A DNA stretch of 41,573 nucleotides from Gemmatimonadota bacterium (lineage in GTDB: Bacteria > Latescibacterota > UBA2968 > GCA-2709665). A program made the translations under genes and the position numbers. The DNA lies in NCBI GenBank assembly GCA_002709665.1, contig PAQK01000019.1, forward strand, positions 55,005 through 96,577, read 5' to 3'. Of this stretch, positions 16,845-25,549 are shown piece after piece. Below the pieces are notes generated by a model. It did not search any database. It was not told the origin of the DNA and saw only the letters and a list, made by a program, of their open reading frames with translations. Numbering within the stretch: position 1 is the stretch's first letter; every line of letters begins with the position of its first letter.

Positions 16845-18194
16845 GTGTCCTGTTGGAATTCTCAATGGATATACGTGAGACTTGGGAGTGGCATCTATGT
16901 CGGTCTGCCGGCACTGACAGGTCTTATCGCCAGCAATCCCATCACCTTACTTCCCATCCCGTGGATCGACCTAACACGGACCACCGAACACTTCCTTCCA
17001 GCAGCACCGCTCGGAATAGGTACCGACCTTGGCCTAGTGATTCTGGGCATGGTACTGCCGTTTTGGGTCGTCTTGGGAAGTTTCACCGCGGCCATGGTAC
17101 ATGCCCTTGGCAGTCCAATCTTATATCATGCTGGCTACCTGACCCACTGGCGCCCGGGTATGGACACCATCATGACGAACTTTTCGAATGATGTGGACGT
17201 GTGGCTCAGTGTCTACATCGGTGCTGGCGTCGCCGTGGGTACAATTGGAATCTTTCATGAGATGAAGGCACTGAGGACACGCAGCAAAGCAAAAGGGGTG
17301 GTCAATTGGAAAGACCGCATTCAACCTCCGATAGGACGTGGCGACGTGTCGCTTTTGGGAGCCTTCGGGGTCTACTTGCTCACCACCTTCGGGGCCATTC
17401 TGCTTTGCAAATACCTCCTTGAGGATCACGATTTTCCGCTTCTCTTTCTGCTCATATTCGGATTCCTCCTGACACCGCTGGTATCCTATGTAAACGCGAG
17501 AATGGCTGGCCTGACGGGCCTGACAGTGGGATTCCCGATGATCAAGGAGGGAGCGGGAGCCTTGATTCTCAGTGGGTACCGAGGCGTCGACATTTGGTTC
17601 GTCCCTATTCCTTATGCCGATCATGGTCGCCGTGCGCAGCTGTTCCGGGAAGTCGAGCTGACGGGGACCAGACTCAGCAGCGTCCTCAAAGCTGAGTTGC
17701 TCCTCTTACCGCTGAGTCTCCTGTGTGGGTTCATCTTCTGGTCTCTCATATGGGAAATATCACCTATTCCCTCACCGGCTTTTCAATATGCCCAGACTTA
17801 CTGGCACCTGATCGCTCTGCGTCAATCCCTGTGGTATTCCTCAACGGCCTCTGAAGGCCCCGGGTTGTTCGATGAGGCCATCAAAATAGAGTGGATTGTA
17901 GGTGGATTCGGCCTGGCAGGTGGGACATTTCTGGTGCTGTCCTGGCTCCGTATGCCCCTGTCTCTTGTCTATGGTTTTGTCCGGGGTATCCAGGGATTGC
18001 CACATATGCTCATTCCAGAAATGATAGGCGCCCTGATTGGTCGGTACTCCCTGGAGCGCCGTTTCGGCATAGAAAAATGGCGCCGGTACGCACCCGTACT
18101 CTTTACAGGTTTTGCTTGTGGTATGGGCCTCATCGGAATGTCCGCAGTGGCCGTTGCACTTATATCTCGTTCTGTTTCCCAGCTCCGGTTCTAA
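16845..18194 (+). CDS. OPT/DUF6785-like membrane transporter, N-terminally short
   Basis: About 449 residues with roughly nine to ten hydrophobic segments. Segments such as GIGTDLGLVILGMVLPFWV, PMIKEGAGALILSGY and the final LRMPLSLVYGFVRGIQG block resemble the middle and C-terminal parts (DUF6785/DUF6784) of OPT-like oligopeptide transporters of Planctomycetota and relatives. Those proteins are usually 600 residues or more, so the first ~150-200 residues and several helices appear to be missing. The only start is GTG 16845 with no Shine-Dalgarno, and the upstream DNA is the cold-shock promoter. It is therefore either a truncated remnant or a short variant. Substrate unknown. Confidence 0.6.
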   Translation: MSCWNSQWIYVRLGSGIYVGLPALTGLIASNPITLLPIPWIDLTRTTEHFLPAAPLGIGTDLGLVILGMVLPFWVVLGSFTAAMVHALGSPILYHAGYLTHWRPGMDTIMTNFSNDVDVWLSVYIGAGVAVGTIGIFHEMKALRTRSKAKGVVNWKDRIQPPIGRGDVSLLGAFGVYLLTTFGAILLCKYLLEDHDFPLLFLLIFGFLLTPLVSYVNARMAGLTGLTVGFPMIKEGAGALILSGYRGVDIWFVPIPYADHGRRAQLFREVELTGTRLSSVLKAELLLLPLSLLCGFIFWSLIWEISPIPSPAFQYAQTYWHLIALRQSLWYSSTASEGPGLFDEAIKIEWIVGGFGLAGGTFLVLSWLRMPLSLVYGFVRGIQGLPHMLIPEMIGALIGRYSLERRFGIEKWRRYAPVLFTGFACGMGLIGMSAVAVALISRSVSQLRF

Positions 18195-18580
18195 CAGACC
18201 CCATTGAATTTGCCAAATACATAATATATTATACAACTATGTAGTATTACTTTACACAATTAAAGATCGTGTAAGTATCTATTTTTTCATACATTTCCGC
18301 TGTAGCAAATTCTGGTTGTGCCGATTTATAATACCGAGGACTTGACCGGCTCAGGTGTCTGGACCACAGTCCGATTCTGAATCCTGGAGACCTCCCCAAG
18401 GCCGGCGAACCAATTTCCGAAATTGCTGGAATGGAATTGATTTTAGCCCTGCAATCCGACCAGGCCGTCATTTGGTGTGTCTTGAGCTAGGTTGATCCGG
18501 GCAGAATGTGGTTCCCATTTCGTTTTCAAAGGGACCAGATATGAGATTATCTGATGCCCTCATAACAGGATAGCTTTCCT
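18195..18580. other. AT-rich intergenic region without a supported gene
   Basis: The first 100 bases are strongly AT-rich with near-palindromic TA runs (18220-18245). Bases ~18320-18490 hold a plus-strand stretch of about 50 codons ending in TAG (18488-18490) with protein-like composition but no start or ribosome site; it may be a gene remnant. I recognise no RNA gene or terminator here. Confidence 0.5.
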
Positions 18581-18781
18581 ATGAATTCAAGCGTACGGAC
18601 CAAACCGTTACCCCCTGGAACCGATGGGGAACCGGCGGAAACCAGGAAAGAAAAATTGAGCAGAATTAGATCTCAGGTCAGTACAGGATACTACTCCAAG
18701 GATGATGTGATGAAGGACGTGGCTGACGCCCTGTTGATGAACCCGGCTGCATTCGAGAATCTCAACGATAAGGAGGGCTGA
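18581..18781 (+). CDS. Small FlgM-like protein
   Basis: A 66-residue charged, probably flexible protein. The core RKEKLSRIRSQVSTGYYSKDDVMKDVADALL region (22-52) follows the FlgM pattern: a helix, then G-Y/F-Y, then a helix with VA..LL, which in FlgM contacts sigma-28. True FlgM is about 90-100 residues. No flagellar gene lies in the window, and similar short FlgM-like proteins occur in bacteria without flagella. ATG 18581 has AGGA about 10 bases upstream. Function inferred only at the level of a possible sigma-factor or protein-binding peptide. Confidence 0.5.
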   Translation: MNSSVRTKPLPPGTDGEPAETRKEKLSRIRSQVSTGYYSKDDVMKDVADALLMNPAAFENLNDKEG

Positions 18782-18936
18782 AGGACTCCACACCCAATCG
18801 ATTTTTAGAAGGGCCGACATCTTTCGGTCACTGGTGGTCCCTTGAAGATTTGGATTTTACCTTCCTGATCGTGGTCTCATCGAACAGTGAGTCACGCGGG
18901 CCAAGCCGGCAACTTCATCTCAAGCAGATCCACAAC

Positions 18937-19908
18937 ATGGAAAACATCCTGCAGGTTGAGCATTTGAACGCAGAACCTGGGGCTCGGAGCGAGGGCTATC
19001 TTTCGGTCTCTGAAATGGTGGACGGCACCCAGGCCAGGATTCCGGTGGTTTTGCTCAATGGGACGAATCCTGGCTCCACGCTCTACCTTCAATCTGTAAG
19101 CGATGGCGATGAGTTGAATGGGCTCGCAGTGATCAGGAGGATTCTGCATCGCCTCGATCCCAACCGTCTCAACGGTCAAATCATCGCGGTCTTGATCGTC
19201 AATATCCATGCCTTCCTAGACGGACAATCTCTCAATCCTGTTGACGGGAAAAAAATGAACAGGTGCTTTCCAGGGCGTCGCGACGGAACCTCGAGCGAAC
19301 GTATTGCCCACCACCTGTACCAGCACGCCATCAAGCAGGCAGATTACTGCATTGACCTCCATCAGGGAGGCGTTCGCCCCTTGATCGATGAGGTCAGGGT
19401 TCGAGCGGACCGCAGAAAGCGGGTCCACAAATCATGTATGGACCTGGCCCGTGTGTTCGGCATAGGATACGTTCTGGATGCAAGTGGGCCGGACGGTCAG
19501 CTGGCCCGCGTTGCGCCGGAGCAGGGCATTCCTACCATTGATCCAGAACTTGGTGGATGTCACGGGTGGGACGAGTCCAGCATCCGAAAGGGTGTCCTAG
19601 GAGTAGAGAACGTCCTGAAGAATTATGGATTTATCCAGGGCGAACCACAGATACCCGAGAAACAGGTAGTGGTGGATGGGTTTCTCAGCATTATCTCCAA
19701 TCGGGGTGGATTTATCGAATACCACGCAGATCTCTACGATCACCTTCAGAAGGGGGATCCTGTGGTGGACATTACCGATGCATTTGGAAACGTACTGGAA
19801 ACCCTCCACGCCCCTCAGGAGTCCATTCTCTGGTCGCGTACCCTGAAACCAATGATCGCCAGCGGCGAGAGCGTAGCAACGGTTGGAAAAAACATCAGAT
19901 ATATTTGA
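18937..19908 (+). CDS. AstE/AspA-like deacylase (M14-type zinc hydrolase), altered metal motif
   Basis: About 323 residues of the succinylglutamate desuccinylase/aspartoacylase family, which removes acyl groups from N-acyl amino acids or related compounds. The fold markers are present: NPGSTLYLQ (44-52), then SDGDELNG (55-62) where the family has HGDE/HGNE, NRCFPG (108-113), and DLHQGG with His142. PTIDPELGG near residue 200 matches the family Glu. The first zinc ligand His is therefore Asp56. The C-terminal third is a small beta-domain as in AspA. ATG 18937 aligns with the family start although no clear ribosome site exists; the frame is open from 18850. A terminator follows. Confidence 0.8.
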   Translation: MENILQVEHLNAEPGARSEGYLSVSEMVDGTQARIPVVLLNGTNPGSTLYLQSVSDGDELNGLAVIRRILHRLDPNRLNGQIIAVLIVNIHAFLDGQSLNPVDGKKMNRCFPGRRDGTSSERIAHHLYQHAIKQADYCIDLHQGGVRPLIDEVRVRADRRKRVHKSCMDLARVFGIGYVLDASGPDGQLARVAPEQGIPTIDPELGGCHGWDESSIRKGVLGVENVLKNYGFIQGEPQIPEKQVVVDGFLSIISNRGGFIEYHADLYDHLQKGDPVVDITDAFGNVLETLHAPQESILWSRTLKPMIASGESVATVGKNIRYI

Positions 19909-19936
19909 ACGATGTGATCGTCGATATAGATCAACC

Positions 19937-19965
19937 AAAGGGACAGCCTCAGCGGTCCCTTTTTT
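19937..19965 (+). terminator. Rho-independent terminator after the AstE-like gene
   Basis: Stem AAAGGGAC (19937-19944) / GTCCCTTT (19955-19962), 10-base loop, with a run of six T (19960-19965). It lies 28 bases after the stop and just before the kinase ribosome site. Confidence 0.85.
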
Positions 19966-19980
19966 GTTGGAGGTCATCCA

Positions 19981-21399
19981 TTGGGAAGTATCCTGGGACT
20001 CGACGTAGGCACCACAACCGTTACGGCCCTCATACTGGACACGGCGTCGGGCAGGGTCTCCTCGGTTGTAACAATTCCCAACGAATCTGAGACTACCTCG
20101 GTTACGGACCGGGCACTGGGTCGCAGCGAGTGGGATGCCCATCACATGCTGAAACTTGCCACACAGGCCATTTCAGGCCTGTCCACTAAAAACGCGTTGA
20201 AAGGCATCGGCGTGACCGGCCAGATGCATGGGATGCTCATGGTTTCACCTTCAGGTCAACCGGTGAGTCCATTTATTGGTTGGCAGGACCGCAGGGGTGC
20301 AGATCCTACTCCTCAAGGTGGAGGTTCGTACGTGGAAACCATGCTGGATCTGGCCTCAATAACCCTGTCGGAATGTCGCCCACACATTGGCTATCTGGGT
20401 GTTACAATGTTCTGGATGGGTCGTCAGGGATTGCTGCCGGCGGGACCCTCCAAGGCATCGTTCTTACCGGATTTCATCGTGTCCAGGTTGACTGACACAG
20501 AACCGGTCACTGACGCAACTAATGCGGCAGGTTCAGGACTCTACGACATGTCGAACCGGAAGTGGCACGAGGAATTCATTTACCGGCTGGGCCTGGATTT
20601 CGACCATCTGCCCCGGGTTGTCCCTTCCGGATCTCCAGCAGGAACGCTCAGCGATCAGAGCGCTTTAGAGACGGGCTTGCCTAAGGGATTGCCGGTATAT
20701 GTGGCCTGTGGAGACAACCAGGCGAGTTTCGCAGGCAGCGTGGAAGACTATGCGAACAGCCTCCTCGTCAACGTTGGGACAGGCGGGCAGGTATCTGCCC
20801 ACATGTCGGAAACAAGGTCAACAGGGGAACTGGAAGCTCGACCCTTTATGGATGGCAGTGACCTGCTTGTGGGTGCTGGTCTGGTGGGTGGTCGCTCTTA
20901 CGCGTGGTTGAGAGATTTCTTCCGTGAGGTGGGCACGTCGATCTTCGGGCAGGAGGAGAAAATCGATCTCTACGAGACGATGAACCGTCTGGCATCCCGT
21001 GTCCCTCCGGGCTCTGAAGGGCTTCGGTGTGAGCCGCTCTTTACCGGCACAAGGCTAGATCCCGATCGGCGAGGACTCTGGGAAGGTGTAGGCACTTCCA
21101 ATTTTACCCCTGGCCACCTGTCGCGAGCACTCCTGGAAGGCCTTGCACAACAGTTCCACGACCTCTACTGCCAGATGAAAGGCCTGGGTGCCGGCAACAG
21201 GTCCAAGCTTGTAGGCGCAGGGAACGGCATCCGTAAGAACGATCTCCTCAGGTCTGTTCTTGAGGAATCATTCGGTATGCAAATGAGTATACCGGTGCAC
21301 AAAGAAGAAGCCGCCTTCGGAGCGGCACTTCTGGCGGCTGTGGGTAGTGGTGAATTCGGTAGTCTTTCTGATGCCGGAGCAGTCATCCGTTATCAGTAA
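19981..21399 (+). CDS. FGGY carbohydrate kinase, sedoheptulokinase-like
   Basis: A 472-residue ATP-dependent sugar kinase of the FGGY family. The N-domain opens LGLDVGTTTVTALI (phosphate 1 loop). GVTGQMHGML (~76-85) and GWQDRR (~100) are the substrate region, and CGDNQASFAGS with LLVNVGTGGQ (~243-270) forms the C-domain nucleotide site. GQMHG plus GDxQAS are features shared with sedoheptulokinase (SHPK), more than with xylulokinase or glycerol kinase. The start is TTG 19981 with GGAGG 8 bases upstream. No partner sugar isomerase or aldolase is adjacent except the DapA-type genes. The sugar cannot be named with certainty. The last 17 bases overlap the convergent gene downstream. Confidence 0.8.
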   Translation: MGSILGLDVGTTTVTALILDTASGRVSSVVTIPNESETTSVTDRALGRSEWDAHHMLKLATQAISGLSTKNALKGIGVTGQMHGMLMVSPSGQPVSPFIGWQDRRGADPTPQGGGSYVETMLDLASITLSECRPHIGYLGVTMFWMGRQGLLPAGPSKASFLPDFIVSRLTDTEPVTDATNAAGSGLYDMSNRKWHEEFIYRLGLDFDHLPRVVPSGSPAGTLSDQSALETGLPKGLPVYVACGDNQASFAGSVEDYANSLLVNVGTGGQVSAHMSETRSTGELEARPFMDGSDLLVGAGLVGGRSYAWLRDFFREVGTSIFGQEEKIDLYETMNRLASRVPPGSEGLRCEPLFTGTRLDPDRRGLWEGVGTSNFTPGHLSRALLEGLAQQFHDLYCQMKGLGAGNRSKLVGAGNGIRKNDLLRSVLEESFGMQMSIPVHKEEAAFGAALLAAVGSGEFGSLSDAGAVIRYQ

Positions 21400-21667
21400 A
21401 CAGTCTTGCCGACGATTCTGTGGTGGACTCTATCTTATCCCGGACCCGTGGAACCAAATAGACGTCGTCCAGAGGCAGCCGAGACAGTTCCTTGGCGAAA
21501 ATCTCCACCTGACTCTTAACGTCCAACCCACGGTCTAGAATGAACCGGCGTTCCCCCCTGATCACACAGAAGCCCCCTGGACGACCCTCCAGGTCTACAT
21601 GACAAACCTGGATCTCCAATCGGTGGGCAAGCGCTTCGAATTCCTGCAGTAACTGGGTATCGGTCAT
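21383..21667 (-). CDS. Conserved hypothetical protein
   Basis: A 94-residue soluble protein with HRLEIQV, GGFCVIRGERRFILDRGLD and IFAKELSRLPLDDVYLVPRVRD segments. This matches an unnamed family in which a G(L/F)C..KGE strand precedes a helix and a DxxYxxPxxR motif; I have no function for it. ATG 21667 has GGAAAG upstream; the frame extends to 21790 without a good start. It is convergent with the kinase gene and overlaps its end by 17 bases. Confidence 0.65.
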   Translation of the reverse strand: MTDTQLLQEFEALAHRLEIQVCHVDLEGRPGGFCVIRGERRFILDRGLDVKSQVEIFAKELSRLPLDDVYLVPRVRDKIESTTESSARLFTDNG

Positions 21668-21870
21668 TTCACTTTCCAGGTCAGGATCACTGCTTGGACA
21701 AACAGTACTCCTGAATATAAGACCACTCTCCGATACGATCAATTCTTGACGAGGAAAAATGCAGGGTCTTTGGGTGCCTGACCTGTCCACCCGAAGGCAG
21801 AACTTGCTTCTTCTCCCCGAATTTGGGAAATTCCGGGGAATTTGGGAGCCCCATTACAGAAGGGAATACA

Positions 21871-23250
21871 TTGGCATTGGATTGGAAAGTGGTGGATCGT
21901 TGGCTCATGGGGGAGGCATTTACCGGATCTCGCATCCGTGAACACCTGGCGGAACTGTGCGACGAAATCGGTCCCAGGTGGTCCTCCTCCGCAGGTGAGA
22001 GGAAGGCCGTCGCCTACATCCGTGACCAGATGGAATCCGAGGGATTGGACAATCCAGCACTTGAAGAGTACCAGCTTGAAACCTGGTCCTGGGAATCTGC
22101 CAAGGCAAGAGTGGTGGAGGACAACACACACATTGACCTGCTGCCCCTTAACCGGTGCCCTCCCTTTGTAGCGGAGGGCAAAATAGTGGACGTCGGATAT
22201 GGTACTCCCAGACAGGTCGAAATGGCAAAGCAGGACCTTTCGGACGCTGTTGCAGTAATGCACCTGGCATTCGAGCCGTTTACAACGCCTGTACACCATG
22301 CAATTCGCCTTCAGGCACTCGCCCAGGCAGGTGCTGTAGCCGCCATTCTGATCGAGAAGAAGGTTGGGCGCCGCATGGAATACCACAGCGCCAGCGACTG
22401 GCGGGATCCGGGACTGGCTGAGCATCCATTGCCCACGGTGGTTACCTCTCAAGAGCACGGCACCTTGCTTCGGCAGCTGGCAAACAGGCAGAAGTCTATC
22501 AAGTTAAGTGTACACAGCAAATTCTACAATGCGCCCTCCTGGAACACGACTTCGGAGATAACCGGAGAGCTTTGGCCCAATGAACACCTGGTCCTGGGTG
22601 GTCACCACGACACCGTTCTCGGGGTTTCAGGTGGAAATGACAATGCCTCAGGCACCATAGCTGTCATGGAAGCCGCTAGGGCGCTCTCCCGCCTGCGCTC
22701 AGAAACGGCTCAGGGGCCTGGAAGGACCATTCGGTTCGTAACCTACAGCGCAGAGGAACAGAAACTTCAAGGATCTTCTGCATATGTGGCCGTACACTAC
22801 GGCCCTGAGAATCCACCCAGACTCGCGATCAATCTGGATGAACTCTCCACCGGTCCCATAAAAGGCGTTGTCCTGGGTTTCCCCCATTTGCGTGAACTGG
22901 TTCAGCGACAGCTCGATTCAATGAACGACGGACTCGCCTGCCATGTAATGGCCCAGATCGACCCTTCCTCCGATCATTTTCCGTTTCTTCGTGCCGGCCT
23001 GGATGCCGCCTTCCTGTGGCGATGGCGATTTCACGGACGTCATGCAGATTCTGAATTCCATCATGAGGCGGGTGACACCAGCGACAAGCTCAATGTACGA
23101 GAGCTCAAGGAATATGCAGGGCAACTCGCGCGACTCCTCCTGAGGCTCTCTCATGTACCACCTCTGGAATGGCCCGATAATTCAGTCACCCCGGCCCAGG
23201 TCGCTGAACGCCTCGAAGCAGAACGTGGTGAAATCGTTAGAGTATTTTAG
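21871..23250 (+). CDS. M28-family zinc peptidase
   Basis: About 459 residues, a cytosolic aminopeptidase/carboxypeptidase-like metallopeptidase with two zinc ions. Seen in order: a PA-like segment (about 60-200, with AGAVAAILIE), GGHHDTV (His245, Asp247), GGNDNASG with the bridging Asp, SAEEQKLQGS (catalytic Glu and the next ligand Glu), NLDEL and finally the last ligand in FHHEAGDTSD. No signal peptide is seen. I chose TTG 21871, which has GAAGGGA 5-6 bases upstream; the frame extends upstream to 21823. It opens a plus-strand run that continues with an aldolase 63 bases later. Confidence 0.9.
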   Translation: MALDWKVVDRWLMGEAFTGSRIREHLAELCDEIGPRWSSSAGERKAVAYIRDQMESEGLDNPALEEYQLETWSWESAKARVVEDNTHIDLLPLNRCPPFVAEGKIVDVGYGTPRQVEMAKQDLSDAVAVMHLAFEPFTTPVHHAIRLQALAQAGAVAAILIEKKVGRRMEYHSASDWRDPGLAEHPLPTVVTSQEHGTLLRQLANRQKSIKLSVHSKFYNAPSWNTTSEITGELWPNEHLVLGGHHDTVLGVSGGNDNASGTIAVMEAARALSRLRSETAQGPGRTIRFVTYSAEEQKLQGSSAYVAVHYGPENPPRLAINLDELSTGPIKGVVLGFPHLRELVQRQLDSMNDGLACHVMAQIDPSSDHFPFLRAGLDAAFLWRWRFHGRHADSEFHHEAGDTSDKLNVRELKEYAGQLARLLLRLSHVPPLEWPDNSVTPAQVAERLEAERGEIVRVF

Positions 23251-23313
23251 CGCAATAACCTATTCCGAGGTCCACGCTCGGCCACTAACCAAACCACCTG
23301 GAGAGTAACCCAT

Positions 23314-24207
23314 ATGTCGAAGCTTATTCGCGGGATCGTCCCCGCCCTAGTAACACCATTTGATGAAGACGACAATCTTGCAGTCAACCGTGTCCCTGCC
23401 CTCGTCAAGAACCTTCTGGACGCCAATGTCTCCGGATTCTTTGTTTGCGGGTCCACCGGCGAGGGCAAGGCAATGACTGTCGACGAGAGAAAGCGGATGG
23501 CCGAAGCGGTTGTACCCGAGGTAGGAGGCACCGTCCCGGTCCTGATGCACGTTGGCGCAACAAGCACGGAGAATGCAATAGACCTGGCCAAACACGCAAA
23601 ATCAACCGGCGCGGATGCGGTCTCATCCATCGCACCAATAGATGCCCCAAACGATTTCGAAGCAGCGCTCACCCATTACTCCGCCATCGGGGAAGCCACT
23701 GATCTTCCATTCTACGTCTACTGGTTCCCGTCAAGTGGGAGTACGGATATGACTGCCGAGCGGTTTCTCGAAGGACTTGCCAAGGTGAGAAACTTCGTTG
23801 GATTCAAGTTCACGGATATGAATCTGTACCTCTTCAGCCGCCTGGTGGATCAATCTGGGGGTGAGTTGAATGCGATAACGGGACCGGACGAGATTTGTGC
23901 CGCAGGAATGATGATGGGCAGTGACGGTGCGGTGGGATCTACATACAATATTATGCCGAGGATCTTTATCGATATGTACGAGTCCTTCCAATCTGGTAAT
24001 GTAAAAGCGGCAATGGAGGCACAGGTAAAGGCCAACCGTGTCCTGGCCTTGCTATTCAAGGTAGGGCCCGTGACAGGTATCAAGGAGATTCTCGCCATCA
24101 GGAGCATTCCGGTTGGACAAACACGATCGGGTTATCCCAGAATAACGGATGAAGGTCGTGAAACCCTCAGGAAAGGCATGGGTGCCTTCGACTTCGAAGT
24201 GGCCTGA
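23314..24207 (+). CDS. N-acetylneuraminate-lyase-like DapA-family aldolase
   Basis: A 297-residue TIM-barrel Schiff-base aldolase. The carboxylate loop is GSTGEG (46-51), the catalytic Tyr lies in FYVYWFP (Tyr136) and the Schiff Lys in GFKFTD (Lys165). GSDGAVGSTYNIMP in the C-terminal half matches the AVGSTYN phrase of N-acetylneuraminate lyases (NPL/NanA), more than DapA. It is distinct from the aldolase at 8840, which has GGTGE and YNIP. The ATG has GGAGAG upstream. The gene ends TGATG, overlapping the lipoprotein start by one base, so they are translationally coupled. Cleavage of a sialic acid or related keto-sugar acid is inferred. Confidence 0.85.
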   Translation: MSKLIRGIVPALVTPFDEDDNLAVNRVPALVKNLLDANVSGFFVCGSTGEGKAMTVDERKRMAEAVVPEVGGTVPVLMHVGATSTENAIDLAKHAKSTGADAVSSIAPIDAPNDFEAALTHYSAIGEATDLPFYVYWFPSSGSTDMTAERFLEGLAKVRNFVGFKFTDMNLYLFSRLVDQSGGELNAITGPDEICAAGMMMGSDGAVGSTYNIMPRIFIDMYESFQSGNVKAAMEAQVKANRVLALLFKVGPVTGIKEILAIRSIPVGQTRSGYPRITDEGRETLRKGMGAFDFEVA

Positions 24208-24911
24208 TGTCGTCTCGTTCATTGTTCAGATGTTCTCTTGTGGTTATGCTTCTACTCCTGGTAGCTTGTGGGGGTGAAGACACGAGCCTCTCTACCAGGC
24301 CCTCCCTCAGAATCCTTGCCTTAGGCGATTCGTACACTATCGGGAAAGGCGTCGGTCGTTCTGAAAGCTGGCCGTTTCAACTGGTAGCCGCCCTAAGTTC
24401 TGACACCCTGACAGTTGCGCAACCTACCGTCGTCGCCGCCACCGGGTGGACAACCAGAGACCTTTTCCAGGCTATTGCGCAGGCTGCTCTGGATCCACCT
24501 TACGACATCGTAACGCTCCTCATCGGTGTCAACGATCAGTTCCAGGGCTACAATGAGGAAGCCTACACAACCGGGTTTGAGACATTGCTCGAAAGGACAA
24601 TTTACTTCGCTCGGTCAGATACTGCGCGGGTCATTATTCTTTCAATTCCGGACTATACGCTCACGCCGTTTGGCCGGGTGAACAGTCCTGCAAACAGCGC
24701 TAAGGCGCTGAGCAGGTTCAACACCATCAACAGAGAGATTGCCATGAATCGTGGTGTAACCTATGTCGATATCACACCGATCTCCAGGCTCGTCAGTGGT
24801 GACCCCGAATTGATCGCCTTGGACGATCTTCATCCTTCCGGAAAGATGTACTCCCTGTGGGTTCGGGAGTTGCTTCCTGTTGTCCGTCCTATCCTTCGAG
24901 GGTCCCTCTAA
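24207..24911 (+). CDS. Lipoprotein SGNH/GDSL-type esterase
   Basis: A 234-residue exported esterase. The N-terminus is a lipoprotein signal peptide: positively charged, then a hydrophobic run ending in LLVAC (Cys21), followed by Gly, so it should be lipidated and anchored to a membrane. SGNH blocks are visible: block I GDSYTIGKG (~40-48), Gly of block II in AATGWTT, block III GVND (~106-109) and block V DDLHPSGKMY with Asp and His. These enzymes deacylate sugars, lipids or peptides. It overlaps the aldolase by one base (TGATG) and the GNAT gene by one base (TAATG). Substrate unknown. Confidence 0.9.
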   Translation: MSSRSLFRCSLVVMLLLLVACGGEDTSLSTRPSLRILALGDSYTIGKGVGRSESWPFQLVAALSSDTLTVAQPTVVAATGWTTRDLFQAIAQAALDPPYDIVTLLIGVNDQFQGYNEEAYTTGFETLLERTIYFARSDTARVIILSIPDYTLTPFGRVNSPANSAKALSRFNTINREIAMNRGVTYVDITPISRLVSGDPELIALDDLHPSGKMYSLWVRELLPVVRPILRGSL

Positions 24912-25501
24912 TGGCGAGTTTGACTTCAGAATTGCTGACCCGTTCCCCAGAGTGCATCACAAAAACCCTCCACATGCCCGATGGACAGCCATTCGATTTC
25001 CGGCTCCTGCTCGAGGATGATGGGCCATTGATAGGGAAGTATTTCGAATCTCTAGGAGACGACACCCGGTCCAAGTTCGGACCTCACCCGCTGGATATGG
25101 CAACAGGTCACGCCCTTTGCACGGAATTGGACTATACAAAATTCCTCAGGATGATTGCAGTCCATCGGGACACGGCCATTGCCTATTTCATATTGATCCT
25201 GGACGTGCGGCCAGGGGAGCGAAATAGGTACGAGAGCTATGGGATAACGCTGGTAGATGGTCAAGACTGTATAGTTGCACCTTCGGTGGCCGACGAGTAT
25301 CAGAATCGGGGACTTGGAAGCGTGCTGATGCTGCGGATCCTGGATATCGTCGCGTCCCTTGGTTTTACACGCATACTCCTCAGTGGTGGCACGCGGGCAA
25401 CCAACCTTCGAGCAGTTCACTTCTACGAAAAATTCGGCTTGCGGGAGGTCGGGAGATTCGAAACCAGCTGCGACAACATCGATATGATCCGCCAGTTATG
25501 A
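24911..25501 (+). CDS. GNAT-family N-acetyltransferase
   Basis: About 196 residues of the GNAT fold. The acetyl-CoA pyrophosphate loop appears as VADEYQNRGLGSVLM (V/I-x-x-x-x-Q-x-x-G-x-G/A), followed by the strand-helix TRILLSGGTRATNLRAVHFYEKFGLREVG, the hallmark motif B. It transfers an acetyl group from acetyl-CoA to an amine; the acceptor is unknown. ATG 24911 overlaps the stop of the esterase gene (TAATG) with GAGGG about 8 bases upstream. Its tight coupling with a lipoprotein esterase and an aldolase suggests related substrates. Confidence 0.88.
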   Translation: MASLTSELLTRSPECITKTLHMPDGQPFDFRLLLEDDGPLIGKYFESLGDDTRSKFGPHPLDMATGHALCTELDYTKFLRMIAVHRDTAIAYFILILDVRPGERNRYESYGITLVDGQDCIVAPSVADEYQNRGLGSVLMLRILDIVASLGFTRILLSGGTRATNLRAVHFYEKFGLREVGRFETSCDNIDMIRQL

Positions 25502-25549
25502 CACTTAGACATTTTTCATCCTATCATTCGTGAAGTGAGGTCCTTGAAG

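Noticed and set aside
18247-18471. Minus-strand 74-codon frame in the AT-rich gap
   Set aside because: No Shine-Dalgarno, unusual composition and no homologue pattern I know.
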